From: Thiomicrorhabdus marina
GTDB lineage: Bacteria; Pseudomonadota; Gammaproteobacteria; Thiomicrospirales; Thiomicrospiraceae
Direction of reading: 5' to 3'
Length of the DNA: 64,000 nucleotides
Assembly (NCBI RefSeq): GCF_017571465.1
Contig: NZ_JAGETV010000001.1
Coordinates: 186,001-250,000, forward strand
Shown: piece after piece, positions 1 to 7,217 of the stretch
How positions within the stretch are numbered: position 1 is the stretch's first letter
Layout of the letters: every line of letters starts with the position of its first letter
Made by a program: the position numbers and the translations under genes
Notes under the pieces: model-generated
What the model was told of the DNA's origin: nothing
What the model saw: the letters and a program-made list of their open reading frames with translations, nothing else
Database searches by the model: none

Positions 1-868
1 GAATGTCATGCCGCAAAATATTTTCGATACTCAGATTGCAGCGGTTTTCTTAGGGCAAGGTGATTTGGCCGGTTTTGCCAGAGTCATCGAAGCACAACTT
101 GGGGTGCAATTACCAAAGAGCCAGACACGTACCAACTGGCATGCCCGTCCACTAAGTGCTGAGCAAATTGAATACGCTTTGGATGATGTCGATTACTTGG
201 TTGACCTTTATCAAACCTGCCAAACTAAACTCAGTCAAGTCCAGCTTAGTGCGCTACAAGAGGACAATGACTCTCTGCTACAGGAGACGCTATACGTCAC
301 TGAACCGCAACAAGCTTGGTTGAAAATTAAGGGCACAAAACGCCTCAAACCCAAACAGCTCGCTATCGTACAGAAATTGGCTGCTTGGCGCGAAACCCAT
401 GCCGTTGAAAATAATCAGCCAAAAAAATGGAGTTTAAGCGACGAGGTTATTATCGGTATTGCAAAACGCCCGCCGCAAACCGCGCAAGCGCTCTATAAGG
501 TTCCGAACATTAAAGCCTCTAGCGTGCGTGAATTTGGCGAAACCCTCATCCAATTTATCGACGAGGTTTTTACCATGCATGCCGACGATTATCCGCAACT
601 ACCCGCTTCGCCTAAAACGCCGTCGGCTGAGGAAGAGTCTTTACTTCTTATCGCTCAAGCACTCAGCCAACAAATAGCCCGCGACTATCTACTACAAGTC
701 AATAATCTCACCTCGAAAGAAGATTTATTACAACTAATCAGAGAACCGCAACAGTCGCCAATGAGCGGTTGGCGGCAGTTGATTCTCGGCACCCCTTTAC
801 AGAAATGGCTGAGCGGTCATGGGAATGTCTGTCTTCGTCATCAAAAGATAACCTTAATGACCGATTAA
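1..868 (+). CDS. rnd: Ribonuclease D, 3' part (5' end outside window)
   Basis: 3'-5' exoribonuclease of the DEDD family that trims tRNA and other stable RNA 3' ends in the cytoplasm. The open frame continues leftwards past the window edge (codons from base 2), so the N-terminal half, with the first two exonuclease motifs, is missing from view. What remains contains the third exonuclease motif, YALDDVDYL, around residue 58, followed by an HRDC-like helical domain (QQAWLKIKG... to about residue 170) and the family's divergent C-terminal region. About 288 codons are visible of the usual 370-390. The apparent ATG at base 8 is internal, not the true start. Confidence 0.9.
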   Translation, partial: NVMPQNIFDTQIAAVFLGQGDLAGFARVIEAQLGVQLPKSQTRTNWHARPLSAEQIEYALDDVDYLVDLYQTCQTKLSQVQLSALQEDNDSLLQETLYVTEPQQAWLKIKGTKRLKPKQLAIVQKLAAWRETHAVENNQPKKWSLSDEVIIGIAKRPPQTAQALYKVPNIKASSVREFGETLIQFIDEVFTMHADDYPQLPASPKTPSAEEESLLLIAQALSQQIARDYLLQVNNLTSKEDLLQLIREPQQSPMSGWRQLILGTPLQKWLSGHGNVCLRHQKITLMTD

Positions 869-938
869 TACGCATAATTTTCAGGCTGAATCCATTAGAA
901 TAAACCCATATTAAATTTTACTTATTTGGAGTTCTGAT

Positions 939-2222
939 ATGTCTCAAGCACCACAGGCCAATAATGTTCTGTATGCTCAAGCCGGCGGCGTCACAGCGGT
1001 AATTAACGCCTCTGCGGCAGCGGTAATCGAAACGGTACAGCAATACCCGCAAATTTTTGGCAAGAGCTACGCCGCAATTAACGGCATTAAAGGTGTGCTT
1101 GAGGAAGAACTGATTGATTTAAGCGATATTGATAATACAGTTCTTGAACAACTTAAATATCAACCCGGCGCCGCTTTTCACGCCTGCCGCTTCGATCTTG
1201 ATCCACTGGAGCATAACCCGGCACAGTATGAGCGGGTGCTAGCAGTTTTCAAACAGTATCAAATCGGTTATTTCTTCTACAATGGCGGCAACGGTTCAAT
1301 GGTCACCGCACAAAAAGTCTCTGACTATTGTCGTGCGCACGGTCATGAAGTGATCTGTATCGGCGTAGCCAAAACCATCGACAACGATTTAGCTTTATCA
1401 CACTGTAGCCCTGGCTTTGGCAGTGCCGCTAAATACTTAGCAACCAGCTTTATCGAAGCAACCTTAGATATTCGCTCAATGCATGAGACCTCGACCAAAT
1501 TCTTTGTGATGGAAGCGATGGGCCGGAACGTCGGTTGGCTAACGATGGCTGCCGGTTTGGTAAAGAAAGTCATTCCAGACGCGCCGCTATTACTTCTTCC
1601 AGCAGAGCGCCCTTTTAGACGCGAAGCCTTCTTACAGCGGGTCAGCGAACTGGTCGAACAACAAGGGTACTGCGTGTGCATGGTCTCCGAGGGACTGCAA
1701 GACGAACACGGCAATTATGTCAATATTACGGCCGTTGAACACACCATCGAACAAGACTATACCCAACTTGGTGGCGTCGGCGAAGTAATCGCGAAAATCG
1801 CCGCCGACCATCTTGATTGCAAAACCCACTGTGCGATTCCAGATTATCTACAACGTTCAGCCAGCCATTGTGTTTCCGAAACCGATTGGCTAATGGCTTA
1901 CGGCGCTGGAAAGGCGGCTGTTCTCGCGGCAATCAACGGCGAGCACGGAACCTTGCCGGTAGTAATTAAAACCTCTGATGAGCCATTTGCATGGGATTAT
2001 CAATCGGTTGATTTGCAGGAAGTTGCAAACTTGGAACTGCGCGTACCAGACCAATTCATTAGTGCCGACGGCATGGATATTACCGATGCCGGACTTGATT
2101 ATTTATTGCCTCTAATTCAAGGTGAGCGCCAACCTCCTTTTGTCAACGGTTTACCGGCAATCACCCCCATCCATTCACAGCGAGTAGATCCTGTTCTGCC
2201 CACTTTCATCGCTGTCAAATAA
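939..2222 (+). CDS. 6-phosphofructokinase, pyrophosphate-dependent type
   Basis: Phosphorylates fructose 6-phosphate in glycolysis; the closest family is the PPi-dependent group found in methylotrophs and autotrophs, where the reaction is reversible. The 427-residue protein has the PFK signatures: AQAGGVTAVIN at the N-terminus, YNGGNGSM near residue 113, AKTIDND near residue 147, and the sugar-binding MEAMGRNVGWL near residue 190. The lysine in AKTIDND is a PPi-type residue. The position that is usually aspartate in PPi enzymes (GGxDS) is glycine here (GGNGS), which is the ATP-type residue, so donor specificity is uncertain. GGAG lies about 8 bases before the ATG. Monocistronic, followed by a hairpin. 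Confidence 0.85.
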   Translation: MSQAPQANNVLYAQAGGVTAVINASAAAVIETVQQYPQIFGKSYAAINGIKGVLEEELIDLSDIDNTVLEQLKYQPGAAFHACRFDLDPLEHNPAQYERVLAVFKQYQIGYFFYNGGNGSMVTAQKVSDYCRAHGHEVICIGVAKTIDNDLALSHCSPGFGSAAKYLATSFIEATLDIRSMHETSTKFFVMEAMGRNVGWLTMAAGLVKKVIPDAPLLLLPAERPFRREAFLQRVSELVEQQGYCVCMVSEGLQDEHGNYVNITAVEHTIEQDYTQLGGVGEVIAKIAADHLDCKTHCAIPDYLQRSASHCVSETDWLMAYGAGKAAVLAAINGEHGTLPVVIKTSDEPFAWDYQSVDLQEVANLELRVPDQFISADGMDITDAGLDYLLPLIQGERQPPFVNGLPAITPIHSQRVDPVLPTFIAVK

Positions 2223-2234
2223 TCTAATCTCAAC

Positions 2235-2262
2235 ATGCCGCATCCAACAATGCGGCATTTAA
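2235..2262 (+). terminator. Hairpin after phosphofructokinase gene
   Basis: Perfect 9-bp inverted repeat ATGCCGCAT (2235-2243) and ATGCGGCAT (2250-2258) with a 6-base loop, starting 12 bases after the stop codon. Only a short T run follows, so termination strength is uncertain. Confidence 0.55.
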
Positions 2263-2407
2263 TATTAAAATTTTCTTATCTTTTATCCTCATACAATTTG
2301 CTGCTTCCCATCCAAAAAAGAATTTCTCTCAGCGTCCATTTAATATATCCTTTATCTGCGTATTTGACCGGCAAGCACTTACCGACAAAGAATATTCTTG
2401 ACATGCC

Positions 2408-2436
2408 TGCATCCAAATTTAGTCAAGTACCGTAAT
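2408..2436 (+). promoter_or_regulatory. Predicted ECF-sigma promoter for KCG-repeat peptide
   Basis: TGCATCCAA at 2408-2416, 14-base spacer, CGTAAT at 2431-2436, about 55 bases before the ATG of the peptide gene. The same two-part element with the identical spacer occurs before the sigma-factor gene (2956) and the P460-like gene (4547). The -35 sequence resembles the CATCC type used by SigK-class ECF factors, which fits the RskA-like anti-sigma factor nearby. Confidence 0.7.
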
Positions 2437-2490
2437 CATTAATAGTAACTTCGGTTACAGGTTAATTTTGAGAAACTCTGGAGAATCCTC

Positions 2491-2790
2491 ATGTTGAAAT
2501 TGAAATCTATTTTTATCGGTCTAGCGATGAGTGCATTGATGCTTTCAGGTACGGCTATGGCACAAACTAACCCATTCCAAATGCTAGATGGCTCACAAAC
2601 TCTTCTTATTGCCGATGGTCATGCGAAATGCGGTAGCGAGAAAAAATGCGGTACTGCCAAATGTGGTGGAGAGAAAAAATGTGGCAGCGAAAAGAAATGC
2701 GGTAGTGAAATGAAATGTGGTGCAGGTAAATGCGGCGCTACCGAAAAACCGTCTAAGTGCGGTTCAGCAAAATGCGGTGCAACAAAATAA
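2491..2790 (+). CDS. Secreted KCG-repeat peptide (HvfA/bufferin-precursor-like)
   Basis: 99-residue precursor with an N-terminal signal peptide (cleavage probably after TAMAQ) and a low-complexity C-terminal half containing nine KCG tripeptides separated by short Glu/Lys/Ala/Ser/Thr spacers. Such Cys-rich repeats are typical of HvfA-type precursors, which are modified by MNIO (DUF692) enzymes into metal-binding peptides. No MNIO or HvfC gene is next to it. The gene carries its own predicted ECF promoter and lies just upstream of the ECF sigma/anti-sigma pair, so it is probably a target of that sigma factor. GGAG precedes the ATG. A paralogue with six KCG repeats is at 18344. Function (copper or other thiophilic metal buffering) is inferred. 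Confidence 0.75.
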   Translation: MLKLKSIFIGLAMSALMLSGTAMAQTNPFQMLDGSQTLLIADGHAKCGSEKKCGTAKCGGEKKCGSEKKCGSEMKCGAGKCGATEKPSKCGSAKCGATK

Positions 2791-2840
2791 CGTTTTAAGA
2801 GCTAGGGAAACGCAGAACAAGTCCAAATGACTTCACCAAG

Positions 2841-2885
2841 CACTACCGTTATTGATAAGCAAACTCAAACAACGGTAGTGTTTTT
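2841..2885 (+). terminator. Rho-independent terminator after KCG-repeat peptide
   Basis: Perfect 10-bp stem CACTACCGTT (2841-2850) / AACGGTAGTG (2871-2880), 20-base loop, followed directly by TTTTT. Confidence 0.8.
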
Positions 2886-2955
2886 AACCTATCTCCACTT
2901 CAACGACAGACACTTGTCTAAAAACCTCGCAAATCGCATATATACATAAAAATTT

Positions 2956-2984
2956 TGCATCCAAATTTTGCCTCGCAACGTATT
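2956..2984 (+). promoter_or_regulatory. Predicted autoregulatory ECF promoter of sigma gene
   Basis: TGCATCCAA at 2956-2964, 14-base spacer, CGTATT at 2979-2984, upstream of the ECF sigma gene. Identical architecture to the elements at 2408 and 4547, suggesting the sigma factor transcribes its own gene. Confidence 0.7.
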
Positions 2985-3090
2985 TATCAATGTTAAGCTT
3001 TAAAGCGCTGAAAAGGTTGTAAACCCAGATAAACCGAATCTTTATCTTGCTAGAAAAAAAGTATCCGGTGCTGTGTAAATGAGAGGCGCA

Positions 3091-3651
3091 ATGCAGAATC
3101 AAGCAGAAATACAAAAACTACTCGTGCTATGCGGCACACACAGCCAAACCGCATTCGAACAACTTTACCAACAGGCATCTCCAAAGCTGTACGGCACAGC
3201 AATGCGATTATTGCAGAATGGTGAATTAGCCGACGAAGCTCTACAAGAAGCTTTTGTACATATTTGGCATAAGGCGTCGGAATATGACCCCGAAAAAGGC
3301 AGTGCTTTTGCTTGGATGGCAACCATTGTCCGGTATCGCGCTTTGGATATTATCCGTCGCGAGAAATCGCAACAAAACCGAAGTGAAGCCATGGCCAACG
3401 AACAGCTCGCCCTGCAACAAGGTGAAGACTTTTTTATTCATGAGCTTCATGTCGATGAAGACCAGCATTTGCAGTTACTGCAAGAGTGCTTGAAAGCGCT
3501 TGATTCGCAACAACGTAAGTCAGTATTACTTTCTTACTACTACGGCTATTCACACAGTGAAATGGTGACACGATTAAAACGTCCTCTGGGTACCATTAAA
3601 TCTTGGATACGACGTGGTATGGAAAGTGTCAGGGAGTGTATGCAGCGATGA
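3091..3651 (+). CDS. ECF RNA polymerase sigma factor (SigK/RskA-partner type)
   Basis: Extracytoplasmic-function sigma factor of about 186 residues. Region 2 starts at FEQLYQQASPKLYGTAMRLL and continues with EEAFVHIW-like and FAWMATIVRYRALDIIRR segments (core RNAP and -10 recognition). Region 4 is at LQQLLQECLKAL to LGTIKSWIRRGMESV (-35 recognition helix). I prefer the ATG at 3091 over the in-frame ATG at 3079 because GAGAGG lies just before it. The stop overlaps the start of the anti-sigma gene by four bases (ATGA), so the two are translationally coupled. An ECF promoter of the presumed own type precedes it. The two flanking genes with the same promoter are candidate targets. Confidence 0.88.
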   Translation: MQNQAEIQKLLVLCGTHSQTAFEQLYQQASPKLYGTAMRLLQNGELADEALQEAFVHIWHKASEYDPEKGSAFAWMATIVRYRALDIIRREKSQQNRSEAMANEQLALQQGEDFFIHELHVDEDQHLQLLQECLKALDSQQRKSVLLSYYYGYSHSEMVTRLKRPLGTIKSWIRRGMESVRECMQR

Positions 3652-4412
3652 AACTAAATAAGAGCAACTTGCAACAACGTTTAGCAGATGATTATGTAAT
3701 AGGGTTGATGTCTCAACAAGCACGCCGCAATTTTGAAAAACGCATGCGTCAAAATTCTCAATTACGAGAACAAGTTCAACGTAGCGAAGCACTATGGAAC
3801 CTATTAAGCCTATCGATTCCGGAAAGAACGCCGCCGCGCCATGTCTGGAACAATATCGCATCTCAGCTGTTTTATGAAAAACCGAAGTCGATAAGTCAAA
3901 TCAGAAGAAACTTACAAAGCACGCCACAAATCCAGCAAACGAATTGGATTAAAACTTGGGCAATTGCCGCCAGTCTTGCAACCGTTGGTTTAACTGCTTA
4001 TATTGGGATAACGCAAATAAGCCTGCCAATAAATGACAATACCCAACAGTTTGTAATGGACGAGGCAACCAACCAACATCTTGCCGTCTTGATTAATGAC
4101 GATAAACAAGCTGGCTGGCTTTTAAAATACCATCAAGGTACGCAGCGCATTCATGTGCAGACGTTGCAAGCGCTAAGGCTTGATCATCAACGAACTTATG
4201 AACTTTGGATTATTGCCGATGGTGTAGAGCAACCAAAATCTCTGGGATTAATGCCGGAAGTTGGCGAATATGAGTTAAAACTTACAGAACAGCAAATGAT
4301 GTTAGTGGCTAAGGTGAAAAAATTCGCGGTCAGTATCGAACCAGCCGGAGGTTCGCCAACCGGTCTGCCAACAAGTGCCCCAGTTTACTTAGGTGATGTC
4401 AATAAAATATAA
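3648..4412 (+). CDS. Anti-sigma factor, RskA-like
   Basis: Membrane-bound inhibitor of the upstream ECF sigma factor. The start at 3648 overlaps the sigma stop codon (ATGA), which I prefer over an upstream in-frame ATG at 3603 lying inside the sigma gene. The 254-residue protein has an N-terminal sigma-binding region (LADDYVIGLMSQQARRNFEKRM), one transmembrane helix near residue 105 (WAIAASLATVGLTAYIGI), and a periplasmic RskA-type C-domain (YELWIIADG...SLGLMP...FAVSIEPAGGSPTGLPTSAPV). This domain family reads envelope signals and is degraded to release the sigma factor. The signal is unknown; the company of a KCG peptide and a haem protein suggests redox or metal stress (inference). Confidence 0.85.
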   Translation: MKLNKSNLQQRLADDYVIGLMSQQARRNFEKRMRQNSQLREQVQRSEALWNLLSLSIPERTPPRHVWNNIASQLFYEKPKSISQIRRNLQSTPQIQQTNWIKTWAIAASLATVGLTAYIGITQISLPINDNTQQFVMDEATNQHLAVLINDDKQAGWLLKYHQGTQRIHVQTLQALRLDHQRTYELWIIADGVEQPKSLGLMPEVGEYELKLTEQQMMLVAKVKKFAVSIEPAGGSPTGLPTSAPVYLGDVNKI

Positions 4413-4546
4413 CCTACAACTTTCTTTTGCGAACCGTATATTAAGGACAACAACCGCGCTTTTACGCGGTGCCTAAAATAATCTGCACTTGTTCACAGTG
4501 CACCTTCTTATGCGGCTTTGACTTTTAAAAAACTTATCAACTATTT

Positions 4547-4575
4547 TGCATCCAATCAGTTTGCCATTTCGTTCC
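4547..4575 (+). promoter_or_regulatory. Predicted ECF promoter of P460-like gene
   Basis: TGCATCCAA at 4547-4555, 14-base spacer, CGTTCC at 4570-4575, 70 bases before the preferred ATG. Third copy of the element described at 2408 and 2956. Confidence 0.65.
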
Positions 4576-4645
4576 TTTCTTTGAGAGCCTTTAAATTTAT
4601 GAAAGTGCTCTCACCATCTCAATGACGATCGAAAGAGGTAATCCG

Positions 4646-5155
4646 ATGAGAACACCAACTATCAACTCTAAAGCTCTGACCCTTTGCGCAGTCTTCGCAA
4701 GTTTAGCATTCACTACTCAGGCACAAGCAGGCGCTGCTAAAGACGGGAGCATGGCAATGCCGGCTGACTATAAACAGTGGGATGCCTTTCTTAGCGGTAT
4801 CGAAAAAAAATCCGGCCACATTCGCGACATTTATATCAATAGCATTGGCGCAAAAGCCCAAAAAGGCCAACCCTTTGCTGACGGCACGGTGAGTGTAATG
4901 GAAATTTATAAAGCGTCCGGCTCTGCTGGTTCAATGACCAAAGGCGAACTGCAAAAAGTGTTCGTGATGTACAAGAATGCCGGAAACGGTAAATACGCAC
5001 CGGCTGGTCTTCAAAACGGAGACTGGGCTTATAGTGCATTTGACGGCAAAGGAAATAAGTTAGATGTAAATTATGATGGTTGTCGTAGCTGCCACTTACC
5101 GCTAACAACAAGCGACTATATCTTTCACTACAATAAATACTTTGCTAATCGATAA
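4646..5155 (+). CDS. Periplasmic cytochrome P460-like haem protein
   Basis: Exported 169-residue protein: signal peptide up to AQAG, then a cytochrome P460-family fold with one c-type haem motif, CRSCH, near residue 150. The preceding body (IRDIYINSIG, MEIYKA, KVFVMYKNAG, DWAYSAFDGKG) matches P460-type proteins, which in related bacteria act on hydroxylamine, NO or other small redox molecules. The substrate here is unknown. I chose ATG 4646 because AAGAGGT lies 9 bases before it; an in-frame ATG at 4622 would add eight residues before the signal peptide. An ECF promoter precedes it and a strong terminator follows, so it is a single-gene member of the local sigma regulon. Confidence 0.75.
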   Translation: MRTPTINSKALTLCAVFASLAFTTQAQAGAAKDGSMAMPADYKQWDAFLSGIEKKSGHIRDIYINSIGAKAQKGQPFADGTVSVMEIYKASGSAGSMTKGELQKVFVMYKNAGNGKYAPAGLQNGDWAYSAFDGKGNKLDVNYDGCRSCHLPLTTSDYIFHYNKYFANR

Positions 5156-5162
5156 TTTTCAG

Positions 5163-5195
5163 AACCGCCAGAGTTAAGCTTTCTGGCGGTTTTTT
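5163..5195 (+). terminator. Rho-independent terminator after P460-like gene
   Basis: Stem ACCGCCAGA (5164-5172) / TCTGGCGGT (5182-5190), 9-base loop, followed by a T run to 5195. Confidence 0.85.
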
Positions 5196-5296
5196 CACCA
5201 AACAATCCCATGTAAAGCTAATCTTTATCATGCTCGGCAACACAAAAGGCGAATATTATTTAAGTTCAAATTAAAGTGAGTTGACTAGGAGTTGCT

Positions 5297-5908
5297 ATGA
5301 AAAAGTGGATCTGGCTTAGCGTCTTTATAGCGTTTTTTATCTGGTCGGCAATCAATCCATACGACCGTTTAACTTGGTGGCTAGAAGTGATTCCGGCAAT
5401 GATTGCTATCGTCATTATCGCCCTGACTTATAAATCTTTTCCTCTCACCCCTCTGCTATACCAGTTAATTCTTATTCACTGCATCATCTTATTGATTGGC
5501 GGCCACTATACCTATGCGGAAGTACCGTTCTTTAACTGGCTTGAAGAACAATTCGAACTAAGCCGAAACCACTATGACAAGGTCGGGCATTTTGCTCAAG
5601 GCTTTGTGCCGGCAATTCTGGCTAGAGAAATTATTATTCGCTTGGGAGTCATTGCCGAAAGCAAAGTGGCTTGGCAAAATTTAATGGTTGTTTCCATCTG
5701 CTTGGCTTTTAGCGCTTTCTACGAACTCATTGAATGGTGGACAGCCCTTTTAAGTGAAGAAGCTGCAGAATCTTTCTTAGGAACCCAAGGTTATATTTGG
5801 GATACACAATCCGATATGCTTTACGCTCTCATTGGTGCCGTTAGCGCACTGATCCTACTTAGCAAAACCCACACAAAACAGATTCAACAATTACCTAAAT
5901 CTTTCTAG
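5297..5908 (+). CDS. YjdF-like (DUF2238) integral membrane protein
   Basis: 203-residue polytopic protein with about five to six hydrophobic helices and the conserved DUF2238 segments HYDKVGHFAQGF, AFYELIEWW and FLGTQGYIWDTQSDMLYA, rich in acidic and His residues near the membrane face. Family function is not established. It follows the P460-like gene after a terminator and has a good Shine-Dalgarno (TAGGAG). A 15-base sequence, AATCTTTATCATGCT, 63 bases upstream is shared with one mismatch with the region before the ECF sigma gene, so it may belong to the same regulon (inference). Confidence 0.75.
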   Translation: MKKWIWLSVFIAFFIWSAINPYDRLTWWLEVIPAMIAIVIIALTYKSFPLTPLLYQLILIHCIILLIGGHYTYAEVPFFNWLEEQFELSRNHYDKVGHFAQGFVPAILAREIIIRLGVIAESKVAWQNLMVVSICLAFSAFYELIEWWTALLSEEAAESFLGTQGYIWDTQSDMLYALIGAVSALILLSKTHTKQIQQLPKSF

Positions 5909-6071
5909 CAAGTTGTCTCAACACCTCACTGTTCAAGACATTTAAAACACTTCAGACACAATCACCATACCAAAATTGAACCGGAATCTGACTTTTTGTC
6001 GCATTCTCGGTTGTTATCTTAGGCATCAAATGATGTGAAATATTCAATTGAATACAAAGAAAGTACTCGTT

Positions 6072-6152
6072 ATGAAAAATAATTTACTCATATTTTTACT
6101 TATCGCCATTTACATACTGAGTAAAAATACGCATACTATAACTAAAGCTTAA
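6072..6152 (+). CDS. Possible 26-residue membrane peptide
   Basis: Short reading frame encoding a single hydrophobic helix (NLLIFLLIAIYIL) with a short polar tail. Ribosome-binding signal is weak (purine-rich AAAGAAAG). It sits directly upstream of another small membrane protein gene. No homology recognised; it may be non-coding. Confidence 0.3.
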   Translation: MKNNLLIFLLIAIYILSKNTHTITKA

Positions 6153-6191
6153 ACAGGTATTTTTCCACACTTAAATTAAGAGGATACTAAT

Positions 6192-6437
6192 ATGCTTTCT
6201 AGATGTAGCTTCCAAGGATGCGTCCTACTGGCATTAACCATTAGCTTACTTGCAATCTGGTTCAATGTATTTTTCCACGCTAACAACAACATCATGCAAA
6301 TGTTCCAATTACAGCAACTTGCAGGATACCAAATCGGACTATTTACTCTATTCGCAGTCACTTTAGTTTTCATCGCAGGACTCGCTGCAAAAGTCGGACT
6401 TGAGACTATCCGTGAAGACCGAACTTATGATGCTTAG
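6192..6437 (+). CDS. Small two-helix membrane protein, unknown
   Basis: 81 residues with two predicted transmembrane helices (CVLLALTISLLAIWFNVFF and YQIGLFTLFAVTLVFIAGLAA) joined by a short polar stretch (NNIMQMFQLQQLAG), and a charged C-terminus. AAGAGGAT lies about 10 bases before the ATG, supporting translation. I do not recognise a family. A hairpin (GGCCAACT 6447-6454 / AGTTGGCC 6461-6468) follows the stop, without a clear T run. Confidence 0.55.
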   Translation: MLSRCSFQGCVLLALTISLLAIWFNVFFHANNNIMQMFQLQQLAGYQIGLFTLFAVTLVFIAGLAAKVGLETIREDRTYDA

Positions 6438-6446
6438 CCCTCTATC

Positions 6447-6468
6447 GGCCAACTAGTTTCAGTTGGCC
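6447..6468. terminator. Weak hairpin between convergent genes
   Basis: Perfect 8-bp stem with 6-base loop between the small membrane gene and mobA. No T tract on either side, so a terminator role is uncertain. Confidence 0.35.
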
Positions 6469-6632
6469 AACCTACAAAAATAACAGTACTCCTAAAACCC
6501 ATTCTTTGCCCATTATACTTGTCTTTTGCAAGTGATATTGTCTTGGCACCGTCGTTACCAAATTACCATCTGAGGTTTTTCTTTTTACAGAACCGGCTTT
6601 ATTGTTACTCTGCATCCCTTTCCAGAATAAGT

Positions 6633-7217
6633 TTAAACCTGTAACGCCTCAATTCCATTGACATTAAAAAGCCAGTTATCACTTTCTATTGAATCCGATG
6701 CGAATTGTTGATTATGGCCTTGTTGATAAAGAAAACCCTTTATCGAATTCTGATCGCTTAAGTAATCCTGCAAAACCGTAAAACTCTTGGTCGTTAACCT
6801 CATATGGCTAAAATGCTGCCGACCGTTTTGCGCCCAGACGACTATCTTCTCCGACAGGTTCCGAGACATTTTTTGCAGATAATCATCCGGCAATTGCAAG
6901 CAATCTATTGGACAGGTTATCCATATTGAGATGTCATTCTTTAAGCCGTAATTTAATGCCGTTTCCACACCGGCTAAGGGACCCTGAAAACCGTCACGTA
7001 AATCAGTAATTACCGGAACCCCAAATTGCCGATATTGTTCAATATTACGATTCGCGCTGATTACAATCTGCACAGGTTGATTAAGTAGACTTACTTGACG
7101 TTCGAGCTTCTCTAAAACAATTTCAATAAAGGCTTTTCCAGCGAGCTGACACCAACCTTTATCTTGTCCGCCCATACGTCGTCCTTGGCCGCCGGCAAGT
7201 ATCACTACACCAATCAT
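6633..7217 (-). CDS. mobA: Molybdenum cofactor guanylyltransferase MobA
   Basis: Transfers GMP from GTP to molybdopterin, giving the bis-MGD cofactor needed by the nitrate reductase encoded in the same operon. The 194-residue protein starts with the nucleotidyltransferase signature VILAGGQGRRMGGQDKG; further motifs are TDLRDGFQGPLAGVETAL and TCPIDCLQLP (metal-binding Asp). Its ATG overlaps the moeA stop by four bases (ATGA), so it is the last gene of the nirD-nasA-cysG-ybiB-moeA-mobA unit. Confidence 0.92.
   Translation of the reverse strand: MIGVVILAGGQGRRMGGQDKGWCQLAGKAFIEIVLEKLERQVSLLNQPVQIVISANRNIEQYRQFGVPVITDLRDGFQGPLAGVETALNYGLKNDISIWITCPIDCLQLPDDYLQKMSRNLSEKIVVWAQNGRQHFSHMRLTTKSFTVLQDYLSDQNSIKGFLYQQGHNQQFASDSIESDNWLFNVNGIEALQV

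Noticed and set aside
2235-2435. 66-residue reading frame after the phosphofructokinase gene
   Set aside because: No ribosome-binding site, overlaps the hairpin and the ECF promoter, and composition is not protein-like.
6601-6630. Another TGCATCC ECF promoter
   Set aside because: TGCATCC is present, but no CGTW occurs at the 14-base distance, and it does not point at a gene start.
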